Assembly: GCF_003569785.1 (NCBI RefSeq) | Contig: NZ_KZ984001.1 | Coordinates: 1-64,000, forward strand | Direction of reading: 5' to 3' | DNA from: Leucobacter sp. wl10 | GTDB taxonomy: Bacteria; Actinomycetota; Actinomycetes; Actinomycetales; Microbacteriaceae | DNA: 64,000 nucleotides | Shown here: positions 7,230 to 16,343 of the stretch, one piece after another | Layout: each line of letters opens with the position of its first letter | How positions within the stretch are numbered: the stretch's first letter is position 1 | The notes under the pieces: model-generated | What the model was told of the DNA's origin: nothing | Database searches by the model: none | Seen by the model: the letters and a program-made list of their open reading frames with translations, nothing else | Made by a program: the position numbers and the translations under genes

Positions 7230-7625
7230 TCAGGCGGTGGTGATCGGCCACGCCTGCGCGTCCCCGTAGCCGGGGATCTGGACGATCATGTGCATTCGCA
7301 GCTTCCGGCAGAACGCGGCGGCTTCGCTCTGCTCCCAGTCGGGCGTCTCGCAGGACTGGTACTCGTAGCAGGCGATCGCGAAGAGGATCTCGACTGGACT
7401 GCGCGGGCTCGAGGGGCCGTGCGTGTAGTGCTCCTCGAGCTTCTGCTCGTTGTAGCGGTAGTTGACGCTGCGCTGATTCTCGGCGAGCAGCATCGCTCCG
7501 ACCTTCTCCGCCGTCGAGGGCATCAGTACCCCCGCGGTCAGCCACGTCATCAGCCCGTACTCGATGTTGAGCCCGGCGTTGACCATCGCCCGGATGTGCT
7601 CGATCGGCACCATGAATGCGCTCAT
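7230..7625 (-). CDS. Hypothetical backbone protein
   Basis: A 131-residue protein (MSAFMVPIEHIRAMVNAGLN). AAGGAACGAGATC upstream of the ATG is a good ribosome binding site. LLAENQRSVNYRYNE, and a YEYQSCETPDWEQSEAAAFC block with two Cys, are distinctive, but I cannot name the family. A stem-closed element (7658-7788) lies immediately upstream, the same arrangement as the genes at 53-63 kb. That makes it a member of the same leading-region set and hence a candidate anti-defence or establishment factor. Confidence 0.65.
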   Translation of the reverse strand: MSAFMVPIEHIRAMVNAGLNIEYGLMTWLTAGVLMPSTAEKVGAMLLAENQRSVNYRYNEQKLEEHYTHGPSSPRSPVEILFAIACYEYQSCETPDWEQSEAAAFCRKLRMHMIVQIPGYGDAQAWPITTA

Positions 7626-7657
7626 GATCTCGTTCCTTCCTGCCGCGCCCGGAGTGG

Positions 7658-7788
7658 GTGTGTCGGCAGGGGCCGGCGATAACGGGGCGAGCGATGCCGG
7701 AGCACGCGACGCGCCGACCCACGAGTGGGGCGGGCGCGGGCGCCGTGCGCAGGTCGGGGAAGTCTCGTAGCCTGCTCCCCCGACACAC
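7658..7788 (-). promoter_or_regulatory. Stem-closed promoter element, copy 2 (upstream of 7625)
   Basis: Arms GTGTGTCGG (7658-7666) and CCGACACAC (7780-7788) pair over 9 bases. On the plus strand, GTGCGC (7745-7750) and TAGCCT (7768-7773) are 17 bases apart, and the -10 ends 6 bases before the right arm. The minus-strand core GCAGGCTACGAG is shared with the copy at 57115-57300. From 7789 to 7940 I see nothing else apart from a short GACCGCC-type tandem repeat near 7910. Confidence 0.65.
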
Positions 7789-7940
7789 TGCCGGGCTGCG
7801 TGCAGGGACGCGGTGCGCGATCTTAGCTGGCACCTGAAGGCGGCACTCTGACCAACGCATAGCCAGGCTCAGCGGCAGGCCTCCTCGCAGCGGGGGACAC
7901 TCATGCGACCGCCGACCGCCGACCGCCGAGGGGCGCATCC

Positions 7941-8999
7941 TCAGCCGTGGTGACCGTGGGGCTGTGCGGGGAGGAGGAAGTCTTGACGGATACCGAGGCT
8001 CTCGTCGGTGAGTCGGATGGAGGCGTGTGCGTCCGGCACGCGCGCGGTGAGGGCGCGGATCGCGTCGATGGTCTCGGGGACGACGATCGCTTCGTTGTAG
8101 ACCTGGTAGGTGAGGTACGCCTCGTCCCCGGTGACCGTGACGAGGTCCTCCCAGACGGCGACCTCCCACATGTCGCCGCGGGGCCGCCCGAGGTCGCGCA
8201 TCAGCTCGATCGTGGAGTTGAGGGCTACCAGCCCGTCGGACATGCGCACGAAGGCGATGCGGGGCGCGGCCCGCAGTGCTGCGAGCACGTCCTCCCGCGA
8301 TGCCTGGCGGGTGAGCTGCAGGGTCCAGAAGTGGGTGTGCGTCTGCGTGTGCGCACCCTTGGCGGCGATGGTGACAACGTCCAGATCGGGCAGCACCGTC
8401 TGCGCGTCGGGACCCTGGTGGGAGGGGATGGTCGGTTCGGGCACCATCGTGTTCATGATGCCGCCGAGGTGCGATTCCCACGGGTCGGTGGCGCGGCGGA
8501 TGAGCACGCCTCGCGCACGCCCCAGCAATCCGGCATCGTCGAGGGCGCCGAGGACGCGGACGATGCTCGTGGTGTTGCAGGAGACGACGCGCGTGCTGTC
8601 GCGGCCGACGGCTGACGCGTAGTTGGCTTGCGCGACGAACGAGTGCCCGGTGGTGGCGTGGGATTCACCGCCTTGCAGGACCACTTTCACGCCGGCGGCG
8701 CGGTAGCGCTCTATGTTGCCGGCGGCGATGTGCTTCGGCGTGGTGTCGACGATGACCTCGCAGTCGGCGAGCATCTCCTCGAGACTCCCGCGGACGTGCA
8801 CTCCGCCGTCCTGCATGGCCTGGCGGGCGGCGTCGGTGGCGGCAAAGACCGGCAGCCGGAGCGCGGCCGACTTGATGCGCCAGTCGGCGGCGATGTCGGC
8901 GATGCCGACGAGGTGCATATCGGGCTGCGCGAGCACGGCGTCGGCGACGCGCTTGCCGATGACGCCGTATCCGTTCACGCCGACGCGGATGGGGTGCAT
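7941..8999 (-). CDS. Type II glyceraldehyde-3-phosphate dehydrogenase
   Basis: Oxidises glyceraldehyde 3-phosphate with phosphate and NAD(P)+. IRVGVNGYGVIGKRVADAV is the archaeal-type (class II) Rossmann start. Catalytic Cys is at residue 141 in SCNTTSIVR, and RRATDP and KGAHTQTHTHFW are further class II marks. It has 352 residues, a usual length. This enzyme class is common in archaea and patchy in bacteria, so it was probably acquired. It is next to the UbiB-like kinase and the metal ATPase. A metal-tolerant second GAPDH on a copper island is reasonable, since Cu and Ag poison thiol enzymes of glycolysis, but this is inference. Confidence 0.9.
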   Translation of the reverse strand: MHPIRVGVNGYGVIGKRVADAVLAQPDMHLVGIADIAADWRIKSAALRLPVFAATDAARQAMQDGGVHVRGSLEEMLADCEVIVDTTPKHIAAGNIERYRAAGVKVVLQGGESHATTGHSFVAQANYASAVGRDSTRVVSCNTTSIVRVLGALDDAGLLGRARGVLIRRATDPWESHLGGIMNTMVPEPTIPSHQGPDAQTVLPDLDVVTIAAKGAHTQTHTHFWTLQLTRQASREDVLAALRAAPRIAFVRMSDGLVALNSTIELMRDLGRPRGDMWEVAVWEDLVTVTGDEAYLTYQVYNEAIVVPETIDAIRALTARVPDAHASIRLTDESLGIRQDFLLPAQPHGHHG

Positions 9000-9038
9000 G
9001 GTGTGCCTTTCTTCGAGGTGGGTAGAAGGTGTCGTCGT

Positions 9039-10706
9039 TCACCGTCGCCGGCGCGTCGTCCACAGCAGGTAGCCGCCGAGAGCACCGATGACGCTGGCCC
9101 CGGTGCCGATGAGCACGCGGGCCCGGCCGCGCCAACCAGTGTTGCCGCTCACGAGCTCGCCGATGCCGTTGATCAGTGCGGCGGCGATCAGTCCGGCGAC
9201 CATCCGGTTGCCGATGCGCTCCGCCCGGCTCACCAGCGGTTCCAGCTCCTGAGCGCGCAGGTGCACGGCGAAGCCGTTCGCGTCCAGCACGCGGCGCAGC
9301 TGTCTTAGCGTGCGGGGCAGCTCGAGCAGCAGCGCCCCGGCGTCGGAGGAGGCCTCTGCCCAGCGCTTCGCCAGTGCGTGGAGGGAGAACCGCTGGCGGA
9401 TGATCCGCTCGGAGAAGGGCGCGAGCGCCTGCATCATGTCGAACTCGGGGTCCAGGTGAGACGCCAGGCCCTCCCCCATCATGAGCACTTTGAACAGCAG
9501 GGCGGTCTGCTGCGGCAGCTGCAGGTGGTGGCGGCGCAGCAGACCGAGCACCTCGCCGAGGAGACGAGTGAGGTTGATCTCCGCGACCGGCCGGTCGCGG
9601 TACTGCGCCAGGAAGGAGGCAAATGCGGCCCGCAGCTCGTCGCGGTCGGCGAAATCCTTGGTCACCGACAGTGCCAGCACCGCGGTGGTGAGGGCATCGG
9701 CGTCGGCGCGGGTGAAGGCCAGGAGGATGTCGGCGAGCTGCTCAGCGACCTCCTCGTCGAGCTGCCCGACCATGCCGAAGTCGATCAGAGCGAGCGACCC
9801 CTCCAGATGGACGAACATGTTCCCCGGATGCGGGTCGGCGTGGAAGAAACGATGCTCGAACACCATCGTCAGGATGAGATGCGCACCGCGATGCGCGAGC
9901 TGGGGGCGGTCGATGGCGGCCGCGTCGAGCGCGGTCAGATCGTCGATGCGGATGCCGCGCATCCGTTGCAGGGTCAGCACCCGCGAGGTGGTCGTCTCCC
10001 AGAAGACACGCGGGATCGCGACGTCGGACGCGTCGGCGAAGTCGCGCGCGAAACGTTCGGCGTTGCGGCCCTCCTGCAGGTAGTCCAGTTCGGCGCGCAG
10101 GGTGCGGGAGAACTCGTCGACCAGGCCCGGCAGGTTGAACTGGCGGGCCTGGTCCCAGCGCTGCTCGGCGCGCTGGGCGAGGTTCTGCAGGATCTCGAGA
10201 TCCTGAGTCACTTGGGCGACCGCCCCGGGGCGGCGCACCTTGACGACGACCTCGGTGCCGTCGTGCCGGGTGGCGGCGTAGGCCTGCCCGATCGAGGCGG
10301 CCGCGAGGGGCTGCGGGTCGAAGGTCGCGAACACCTCGTCGGGGTCGGCGCCGAGCTCCTCACGGAGCACCTCCCTGATGGACTCCCAGTCGTCTGCCGG
10401 GGCCCCGTCCTGCAGCTTGGCGAGCTCGCGGACGTAGTCCGGCGGCAGCAGGTCGGGGCGGGTGGAGAGCAGTTGACCGAGCTTGATGAACGTCGGGCCC
10501 AGCTCCTCGAGCGCCAGCCGCACGTGATCGGGGCTCGTGTAGGGCTCGTCCCGTGCTGCGTGCCCGAGCACTCCCCGGTTGAACGGGATCCATCCGTCCA
10601 GCCCCAGCAGACCCGCGGCCAGCCCCAGGCCATGCCGCTGGAGGACGGCGGCGATGCGGCGGATACGCCGGCGGCGCGCGCCCGCGCCGCTGGGGCGCGC
10701 GGTCAT
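9039..10706 (-). CDS. UbiB/ABC1-family atypical kinase
   Basis: A 555-residue protein. LGPTFIKLGQLLSTRPDLLP is the KxGQ motif. AAASIGQAYAA replaces the Gly-rich loop with an Ala-rich one, VVVKVRRPG carries the ATP Lys, and FHADPHPGNMFV plus LIDFGMVG are the catalytic and metal loops. The C-terminus has two hydrophobic segments (about 500-550) that anchor it in the membrane. The family acts in quinone or lipid metabolism. ATG 10706 with GGGGGAG upstream is preferred; an in-frame GTG at 10757 would overlap the ATPase stop. Presence in a metal island is unusual. Confidence 0.85.
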   Translation of the reverse strand: MTARPSGAGARRRRIRRIAAVLQRHGLGLAAGLLGLDGWIPFNRGVLGHAARDEPYTSPDHVRLALEELGPTFIKLGQLLSTRPDLLPPDYVRELAKLQDGAPADDWESIREVLREELGADPDEVFATFDPQPLAAASIGQAYAATRHDGTEVVVKVRRPGAVAQVTQDLEILQNLAQRAEQRWDQARQFNLPGLVDEFSRTLRAELDYLQEGRNAERFARDFADASDVAIPRVFWETTTSRVLTLQRMRGIRIDDLTALDAAAIDRPQLAHRGAHLILTMVFEHRFFHADPHPGNMFVHLEGSLALIDFGMVGQLDEEVAEQLADILLAFTRADADALTTAVLALSVTKDFADRDELRAAFASFLAQYRDRPVAEINLTRLLGEVLGLLRRHHLQLPQQTALLFKVLMMGEGLASHLDPEFDMMQALAPFSERIIRQRFSLHALAKRWAEASSDAGALLLELPRTLRQLRRVLDANGFAVHLRAQELEPLVSRAERIGNRMVAGLIAAALINGIGELVSGNTGWRGRARVLIGTGASVIGALGGYLLWTTRRRR

Positions 10707-10746
10707 GACCCGCTCCCCCGGCGGCGTGTGCGGGCGGGGCGGTGGG

Positions 10747-13170
10747 TCATACCGCACCGCCGGCCGCTGGGGCGGGTGCGGTGGCGTGTTCCGGCTGCGG
10801 TTCGGGTTGCGCGGGCAGGCGGAGGCGTTTGAGGAGGAGCGCGTTGACGGCGACGATCACACTGGAGCCGGACATCGACAGGGCGGCGATCTCCGGGGAC
10901 AGCATGATCCCGAACGCGGGGTAGAACACGCCGGCGGCGATGGGGAGCGCCGCAGCGTTGTAGCCGATGGCCCAGCCCAGGTTCTGCCGCATCTTGCGCA
11001 GGGTGCCCTTCCCGATCTTCAGCGCGATCGCGACATCGAGCGGGTCGGAGCGCATCAGGACGACGTCGGCGGTCTCGATCGCGACATCGGTGCCGGCGCC
11101 GATCGCGATGCCGAGGTCGGCCTGAGCAAGGGCGGGGGCGTCGTTGACGCCGTCGCCGACCATCGCGACCTTCTTGCCGGACTGCTGCAGCTCGGCGATC
11201 TTCGCAGACTTGTCCTCGGGGAGCACGTCCGCGATCACGGTGTCGATGCCGAGCAGGGCGCCGATGCGGTCGGCGGTGGGCTGGTTGTCGCCGGTGAGCA
11301 TGACGACCTCCACGCCCTGCTCGTGCAAGGCCTCGATCGCGGTCTTCGCGCTGTCGCGCGGCGCGTCCGCGAGGGCGATGACCCCGGCGATCTGCCCGTC
11401 CACGGCGAACATGATGGCGGTGCGGCCGCCGGCCGCGAGAGCCTGCTGCTGGGCGGCGACCGGGCCGGTGTCGATGCCTTCGGCGGCCATCAGGCGGGCG
11501 TTGCCCAGCACGACCCGCCTGCCGTCGACGGTCGCGATCGCGCCCTGCCCGGTGACGTTGCGGAACGCGGTCGCGGCACGCCGGGGAACGTCGCGGGCGT
11601 CGGCGTAGCTCACGATCGCCTGGGCGAGCGGATGCTCGGACTCCCGCTCGAGCGCTGCGGCGAGGGACAGGAGCTCGACATCGCCGCCGCCGACGGCGAC
11701 GTAGTCGGTGACTTCGGGCTCCCCCTTGGTGAGAGTGCCGGTCTTGTCGAACACGATCGTGTCGATATGGGCGGCGGTCTCGATGCCGGCGGCGTTCTTG
11801 AACAAGACGCCCCGCTTCGCACCGAGCCCGGTGCCGACCATGATCGCCGTCGGGGTCGCCAATCCCAGGGCGTCGGGGCAGGTGATGACGACCACGGTGA
11901 TCGCGAACAGGATCGCCATCGGCACCGCGGCCCCCGCCAGCAGCCACACCAGGAAGGTGAGCGTGCCGCCGATCAGAGCGACCAGCACCAGCCAGAACGC
12001 GGCCCGGTCCGCGAGCCGCTGCCCGGGCGCCTTGGAGTTCTGCGCCTCCTGCACGAGCTTCACGATCTGCGCGAGCGCCGTGTCCGACCCGACCTTGGTG
12101 GCGGTCACCCGCAGGGCGCCGACGGAATTCACGGTGGCCCCGATCACCTCCGACCCGGGACTCTTGGTCACCGGCATGGACTCGCCGGTGACCATCGACT
12201 CGTCCACCTCGGACTCGCCGGAATCCACGACCCCGTCGGTGGGGATCTTCGCGCCCGGGCGGACCAGCATCAGATCCCCCGGGACGACCTCGCTCGTGGG
12301 GATCTCGACCTCTTCCCCGTCGCGGATGACGACGGCCCGGGACGGGGCGAGCTCGAGCAGAGTGCGGATGGCATCGTTCGCGCCGCCGCGGGCGCGCATC
12401 TCCACCCAGTGCCCCAGCAGCACGAACGTGGCCAGCACGGTCGCGGCCTCGTAGAACACCTCACCCCCACCGGTGAGAGTGACCGCGAGAGAGTACACCC
12501 AACCGGCGCCGACCCCGACGGCGACGAGCACCATCATGTCGAGCGTCCTCGCACGCAGCGCCCGGTAGGCGCCATCGAAGAAGATCCACGCGGAATAGAA
12601 GATCACCGGCAACGACAAGATCAGCATGAACACGTCATCCCGCAACCCGAACGGCGCCGCCACTTCGAAGCCGATCACCTCCCGCCCGATCGGCGACCAC
12701 AACGTGATCGGGATCGACAAGACCAAAGCGACCAGGAACCGGTTGCGCATATCACGGACCATCGACTCCATCGATCCGCCACCGTGATGCCCGCCGTGCC
12801 CCATCAACTCCTGCGCGCTATGCGAGGCCGCACCATGACCATCACCCGCGGGAGCAGCCCCGGCGTGCCCGGCATGCGCGTCGTGCCCGGCATGCGCGTC
12901 GTGCCCGGCATGCGGATCGTGGTCGGGATCGCAGATATGGTCCGGGACGGACTGGCCGGCGCAATGGTACCCGCAGTCGGTCACCCACTGCTGCAGCTGC
13001 GCCACCGAGGTCGCCTCGGGGTCGTAGGTCACGGTCGCGGTCTGCGAGACCGGATTCGCATCCACACTGACCACCCCGGGCTGCCGGCCCAGATGAGCCT
13101 CGGTGATGTGCTTCGAAGTCGCGCGGATCATGCCGCTGACCTCAAGGGTCACGGTCTCGGTATCGGTCAT
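10747..13170 (-). CDS. Heavy-metal P-type ATPase with CPD motif and His-rich linker
   Basis: An 807-residue P1B-type exporter. The N-terminal HMA-like domain (1-70) has lost the CxxC (GMIRATS). A His/Asp/Gly linker (84-131) repeats HAGHDA. TGES is at 328-331, the metal-site motif is CPD at 431-433 instead of CPC or CPH, DKTGT is at 475-479 and GDGVNDAP follows. The C-terminal membrane part has an [15 protein letters not shown] helix, as in copper pumps. A CopB-like or non-canonical copper/silver substrate is likely but not proved. ATG 13170 is chosen for the GGAAGG site 6 bases upstream. Ordered after csoR on the same strand. Confidence 0.88.
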   Translation of the reverse strand: MTDTETVTLEVSGMIRATSKHITEAHLGRQPGVVSVDANPVSQTATVTYDPEATSVAQLQQWVTDCGYHCAGQSVPDHICDPDHDPHAGHDAHAGHDAHAGHAGAAPAGDGHGAASHSAQELMGHGGHHGGGSMESMVRDMRNRFLVALVLSIPITLWSPIGREVIGFEVAAPFGLRDDVFMLILSLPVIFYSAWIFFDGAYRALRARTLDMMVLVAVGVGAGWVYSLAVTLTGGGEVFYEAATVLATFVLLGHWVEMRARGGANDAIRTLLELAPSRAVVIRDGEEVEIPTSEVVPGDLMLVRPGAKIPTDGVVDSGESEVDESMVTGESMPVTKSPGSEVIGATVNSVGALRVTATKVGSDTALAQIVKLVQEAQNSKAPGQRLADRAAFWLVLVALIGGTLTFLVWLLAGAAVPMAILFAITVVVITCPDALGLATPTAIMVGTGLGAKRGVLFKNAAGIETAAHIDTIVFDKTGTLTKGEPEVTDYVAVGGGDVELLSLAAALERESEHPLAQAIVSYADARDVPRRAATAFRNVTGQGAIATVDGRRVVLGNARLMAAEGIDTGPVAAQQQALAAGGRTAIMFAVDGQIAGVIALADAPRDSAKTAIEALHEQGVEVVMLTGDNQPTADRIGALLGIDTVIADVLPEDKSAKIAELQQSGKKVAMVGDGVNDAPALAQADLGIAIGAGTDVAIETADVVLMRSDPLDVAIALKIGKGTLRKMRQNLGWAIGYNAAALPIAAGVFYPAFGIMLSPEIAALSMSGSSVIVAVNALLLKRLRLPAQPEPQPEHATAPAPAAGGAV
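12865..12915 (+). repeat. 18-bp tandem repeat encoding the His linker
   Basis: GTGCCCGGCATGCGCGTC occurs at 12865-12882 and 12883-12900, with a partial third copy after it. On the coding (minus) strand each unit gives DAHAGH. Slippage could change the number of His pairs in the linker. Confidence 0.8.
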
Positions 13171-13289
13171 CGCGGTGCCTTCCCAGTGTTGGTGCCGTGT
13201 GAGGTGGTGTCGGAACGGGGCCGACGGGTCGGTTCGGTGGTCATGATGATCTGCTGCTGGTCCACGGTTCGCCTCGGATCCGGGCGGCG

Positions 13290-13574
13290 TCAGGAGCGCA
13301 CCAGGCGGGTGATCGCGGCGTGGGCTTCGCTCAGCTTCTCCTGCGCGACCGGTCCGCCCTCGGCGGTGGCCTGTGCGACGCACCGGCCGAGATGGTCTTC
13401 CAAGAGGCTCAGCGCGACCGATTCCAGTGCCTTGGTCACCGCTGACACCTGGGTGAGGATGTCGATGCAGTAGACCTCCTCATCGATCATCCGCGCGACG
13501 CCGCGCACTTGTCCCTCGGCACGGCGCAGCCGTGTCAGCAGCGCCTGCTTGTGGTCGATATAGCCGTGCGGCAT
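13290..13574 (-). CDS. csoR: Copper-sensing repressor CsoR
   Basis: A 94-residue four-helix DUF156/CsoR protein. The Cys-His-Cys copper site is visible: Cys in VYCIDILTQ, His and Cys in LEDHLGRC. Cu(I) binding releases DNA. ATG 13574 is preferred over upstream in-frame codons because GGGAGG lies 8 bases before it. A matching operator lies 24 bases upstream (13598-13616), between this gene and the divergent DUF6153-like gene. It should control the ATPase operon downstream. Confidence 0.93.
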   Translation of the reverse strand: MPHGYIDHKQALLTRLRRAEGQVRGVARMIDEEVYCIDILTQVSAVTKALESVALSLLEDHLGRCVAQATAEGGPVAQEKLSEAHAAITRLVRS

Positions 13575-13597
13575 GCCCTCACCTCCCCTCTCGATCA

Positions 13598-13616
13598 TAT
13601 ACCTACTAGGGGTATA
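13598..13616. promoter_or_regulatory. CsoR box 1
   Basis: TATACCTACTAGGGGTATA, a 19-base palindrome of the CsoR type, in the gap between csoR (minus) and the DUF6153-like gene (plus). Flanking bases (GATCA before, AGGTA after) are also shared with box 2 at 17050. Confidence 0.8.
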
Positions 13617-13706
13617 AGGTATAGACCGTGGGGAGTATTCCCGGTCGCCGACGAGCGGGGAGAGCACTCTAGGCCTTCACACGAGAAGCCGACGGTATTC
13701 TGGGCG

Positions 13707-14153
13707 ATGGGAGAGGTGGTGCAGGTGGACCAGGTGACCGTGCTGGATCGGCCGCAGCGGCGACTGCGGCTCGGATCGTTGCGCTTCCTCACCGCGGTCA
13801 TCATGATCATCGCGGGGCTGCTCGCGATGCACTCCTTCAATCTTGAGGATGACGTCACCGGCACCGTCATCCCCGCGATCGCGGCGGAGACGGCTGCCGC
13901 GGGGACGGATACTGCCAGCACGGCAGCCCCCGCCGCCTGCGAGGAACTGGTCTGCGGATCGACGCACGTCGCCGGTATCGTCACCTGCCTGCTGGCGTTG
14001 CTGACGCTCTTCCTGCTGATTCTGCCGGCACGGTCCGGTTGGGCCACTCTGCTGGCGCGGACGCGACACCTGCGCACGGCCCTGCCCCGCCGGGGGTCCG
14101 TGTCGCCCTGGGCCGGTCCTTCGTTGATCCGCTTGTCGATCAGCCGCACCTGA
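13707..14153 (+). CDS. DUF6153-like small membrane protein
   Basis: A protein of up to 148 residues with an N-terminal helix (RFLTAVIMIIAGLLAMHSF), a short Ala/Thr-rich exported loop holding two Cys (CEELVCGSTH), and a second helix (VTCLLALLTLFLLIL). It ends LIRLSISRT, a tail shared with two other proteins in this window. GTG 13725 fits the GGGAGAGG site better than ATG 13707, so the true start may be a few codons later. Under CsoR box 1. The function of the family is unknown; a copper-related envelope role is inferred from context. Confidence 0.75.
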   Translation: MGEVVQVDQVTVLDRPQRRLRLGSLRFLTAVIMIIAGLLAMHSFNLEDDVTGTVIPAIAAETAAAGTDTASTAAPAACEELVCGSTHVAGIVTCLLALLTLFLLILPARSGWATLLARTRHLRTALPRRGSVSPWAGPSLIRLSISRT

Positions 14154-14556
14154 GCTGCGGTCGGGCGCGCCGTTCGCGGCCCGCGTCCGTTGCCGAGTGC
14201 GCCCCAGCGTGGGGCGACTCGTGAGCGAGCCGACGGCCCGCTCTCCCGCGTGCTCGTGCGTACACCGAGCGCTCTCGCAGTTCCTGCTCGACCCCGAAAG
14301 ACCACTATGAAGCCTCAGCAGCCCCGGTATCTCCGTGATACCCCGCGGAGCATCCGCACCAGCGCACCCCTGGCCGCCCGCAGCGCGGATGGGAGCCACT
14401 CATGAGCGCCGCGACCCGCACGGCGCCGCGCCCAGCCACCTTGGCCACCGCTCGCGATCCGCGCGACCGACACGATCGCCTCCCCCGCCGGGCACTCCGG
14501 CCGGAAGGGATACCACTGCACGGGTCGTCATCGCCTCGGACGGAAGGAGCGTGCTG
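14154..14556 (+). other. 403-base gap before lgt, possible micropeptides
   Basis: No convincing gene. Two short open frames (ATG 14307 to a TGA ending at 14405, then ATG 14402 onwards) overlap by ATGA, which could be a coupled leader or chance. GGAAGGAGC at 14542-14550 is the ribosome binding site of lgt. Confidence 0.25.
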
Positions 14557-15438
14557 ATGCGCCTCGGGACGCTTCCAGCGCTGATCCCGAGCCCGGAGAT
14601 CAGCTTCGTGCAGGTGGGGCCGGTCCAGATCCGATTCTATGCGCTGTGCATTCTGGTCGGGATCGTGCTGGCCGCGATCATCACGTCCCGCCGGCTGCGC
14701 GCCGCCGGGCAGCCGCCGGGAACGGTGCTGGACGTCGTGATGTGGGCGGTGCTGCTGGGGATCGTCGGCGCCCGTCTCTACCATGTGCTCACCCACCCCG
14801 GCGACTACTTCTTCGCCGGCGCCGATCTGTGGCGGGTGTTCTACATCTGGGAGGGCGGGATCGCGATCTTCGGGGCCGTCCTGGGCGGCCTGGTCGGGAT
14901 CGTCATCGGCACCCGTCGCGCCGGTATTCCGACGCTGCTGTTTCTGGACGCGCTCGCACCGGGCATGCTGGTGGCACAGGCAGTGGGACGACTGGGGAAC
15001 TACTTCAACCAGGAGCTGTTCGGGCCGCCCACGACGCTGCCCTGGGGGTTGCAGATCGATGCCGGCAATCCCGCCATCCCGCTCGGGACGCCCGCGGGCA
15101 CCCTGTTCCACCCCTTGTTCCTCTACGAGCTGCTGTGGAATCTGGCCGGTGCCGCCATCATCGTGCTCGTCGAACGCCGTCGGCGCAGCCGGCCGGCGCT
15201 CGGGACCGGCCGCACCCTGGGGCTGTACCTGGTGTGGTACGGGATCGGGCGGACCGTGCTCGAATGGATCCGGCTGGATCCCACCGAGCTGCTCATCGCC
15301 GGCGTCAAAGCGAACAGTGTCACCGCACTCGTCCTGGCCGCCGCCGGCGTCGCGCTGCTGGTCGCCTCGGCACGGCGCGAGCGGCGCCCGGCACCGCCGC
15401 CCGCAGCACCGCCGGGTGCCGACGTCGCGTCGGGGTGA
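14557..15438 (+). CDS. lgt: Prolipoprotein diacylglyceryl transferase
   Basis: A 293-residue polytopic membrane enzyme that moves diacylglycerol from phosphatidylglycerol to the lipobox Cys. IRFYALCILVGI is the family start, GARLYHVLTHP contains the conserved Arg and His region, and AQAVGRLGNYFNQELFGPPT is the Lgt signature with essential Arg and Asn. HPLFLYELLWNL supplies the later Glu. It starts at ATG 14557 after GGAAGGAGC. Together with lspA and lnt at 42-44 kb this makes a full lipoprotein maturation set on the island. Confidence 0.95.
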   Translation: MRLGTLPALIPSPEISFVQVGPVQIRFYALCILVGIVLAAIITSRRLRAAGQPPGTVLDVVMWAVLLGIVGARLYHVLTHPGDYFFAGADLWRVFYIWEGGIAIFGAVLGGLVGIVIGTRRAGIPTLLFLDALAPGMLVAQAVGRLGNYFNQELFGPPTTLPWGLQIDAGNPAIPLGTPAGTLFHPLFLYELLWNLAGAAIIVLVERRRRSRPALGTGRTLGLYLVWYGIGRTVLEWIRLDPTELLIAGVKANSVTALVLAAAGVALLVASARRERRPAPPPAAPPGADVASG

Positions 15439-15451
15439 CCGGAGGCGGGGA

Positions 15452-16327
15452 CTACGGCCCGTCCGTGCGCAGGAGGCGCCGGATCTCGTCGGCGATGAGC
15501 TCGGGCTGTGTGAGGGGGATGTCGTGGCCCGAGCGGTCTGCCACGACGTGCCGGCCGCGGGGTGACTGCGCGGCACGGTATCTGCCGGCGGCGGTCATGG
15601 CGTCGCGGATCCGCTGCGGCATGCCGAGGAACCCGCCCGCGCGTCCGCCGGAGATCACGGTGACCGGCACATCGGGCAGGATCGGGGGTGTGCGCTGCCA
15701 GCCGCGCAGCTCGCGGAGGAAGGTGCGCGCCTGACGCGCCTGGGTGGCGACCACGGAGGGCCGGAATGCCTCACGATGCAGGTCCGCGCGCACGTCAGCG
15801 GGGGCTCCCTCGCTCATGAACCGGAAGAGCCGCTCGAGCAGACCCAGGCGGGCCAGCGCCATCTCCGCAGCGATCACGACTCTCTCGCCGATCCGGAACA
15901 GCGGGCTGAACAGGAGCTCGGTAGCCTCGTCGGTCGGATCCACGAGCACCAGCCCGGCCACGCGTTCGGGACGCCGGGCGGCGGCCAGCCGCACGATCGG
16001 GCCGCCCGCGGAGTGCCCGACGAGCAGGAACCTGCCGGATCCGAGACCGTCGAGGAGATCGTTCAGGTCGTCGGCCATGCGATCCAGGCTGCGCCCCACC
16101 GGGTCGGGCGCGGAACGCCCGAGCCCCGCCCGGTCGTAGACGGCGGCGCGGGCGAAGGCCGCGGTCCGGGTCTGCACGCGCGCCCATGAGGAGCGCGTGG
16201 CGGCCGATCCCGCCTCGAACACCACGGTCGGCGCCCCGGTCTGCCCGGCGGGGCCGGGCAGCAGCATCGCGAAGAGTGTCCGCCCGTCTCGGGTGCGCAC
16301 GCGCACCGGTTCGCCCTGCGTGTGCAC
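15452..16327 (-). CDS. Alpha/beta hydrolase
   Basis: A 291-residue protein. The nucleophile elbow is GHSAGG at about residue 95, the oxyanion region lies before it (VVFEAGSAATRSSW), and the catalytic His is in DRSGHDIPLTQPELI near the C-terminus. The substrate is unknown. The start at GTG 16327 is supported by GGGAGGCGG 6 bases upstream and by its position just past the stop of the preceding gene (16344), so the two form an operon downstream of CsoR box 2. Confidence 0.82.
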   Translation of the reverse strand: MHTQGEPVRVRTRDGRTLFAMLLPGPAGQTGAPTVVFEAGSAATRSSWARVQTRTAAFARAAVYDRAGLGRSAPDPVGRSLDRMADDLNDLLDGLGSGRFLLVGHSAGGPIVRLAAARRPERVAGLVLVDPTDEATELLFSPLFRIGERVVIAAEMALARLGLLERLFRFMSEGAPADVRADLHREAFRPSVVATQARQARTFLRELRGWQRTPPILPDVPVTVISGGRAGGFLGMPQRIRDAMTAAGRYRAAQSPRGRHVVADRSGHDIPLTQPELIADEIRRLLRTDGP

Positions 16328-16343
16328 GAGCCGCCTCCCGCGC

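Noticed and set aside
12865-12915. Short direct repeats that could suggest a CRISPR array
   Set aside because: Units are adjacent 18-mers without spacers and lie inside a coding region, where they encode a His linker.
10579-13473. 964-codon open frame on the plus strand
   Set aside because: It is the shadow of the metal ATPase on the other strand. Its translation is His/Gly/Asp-rich nonsense, whereas the minus frame has all P-type ATPase motifs.
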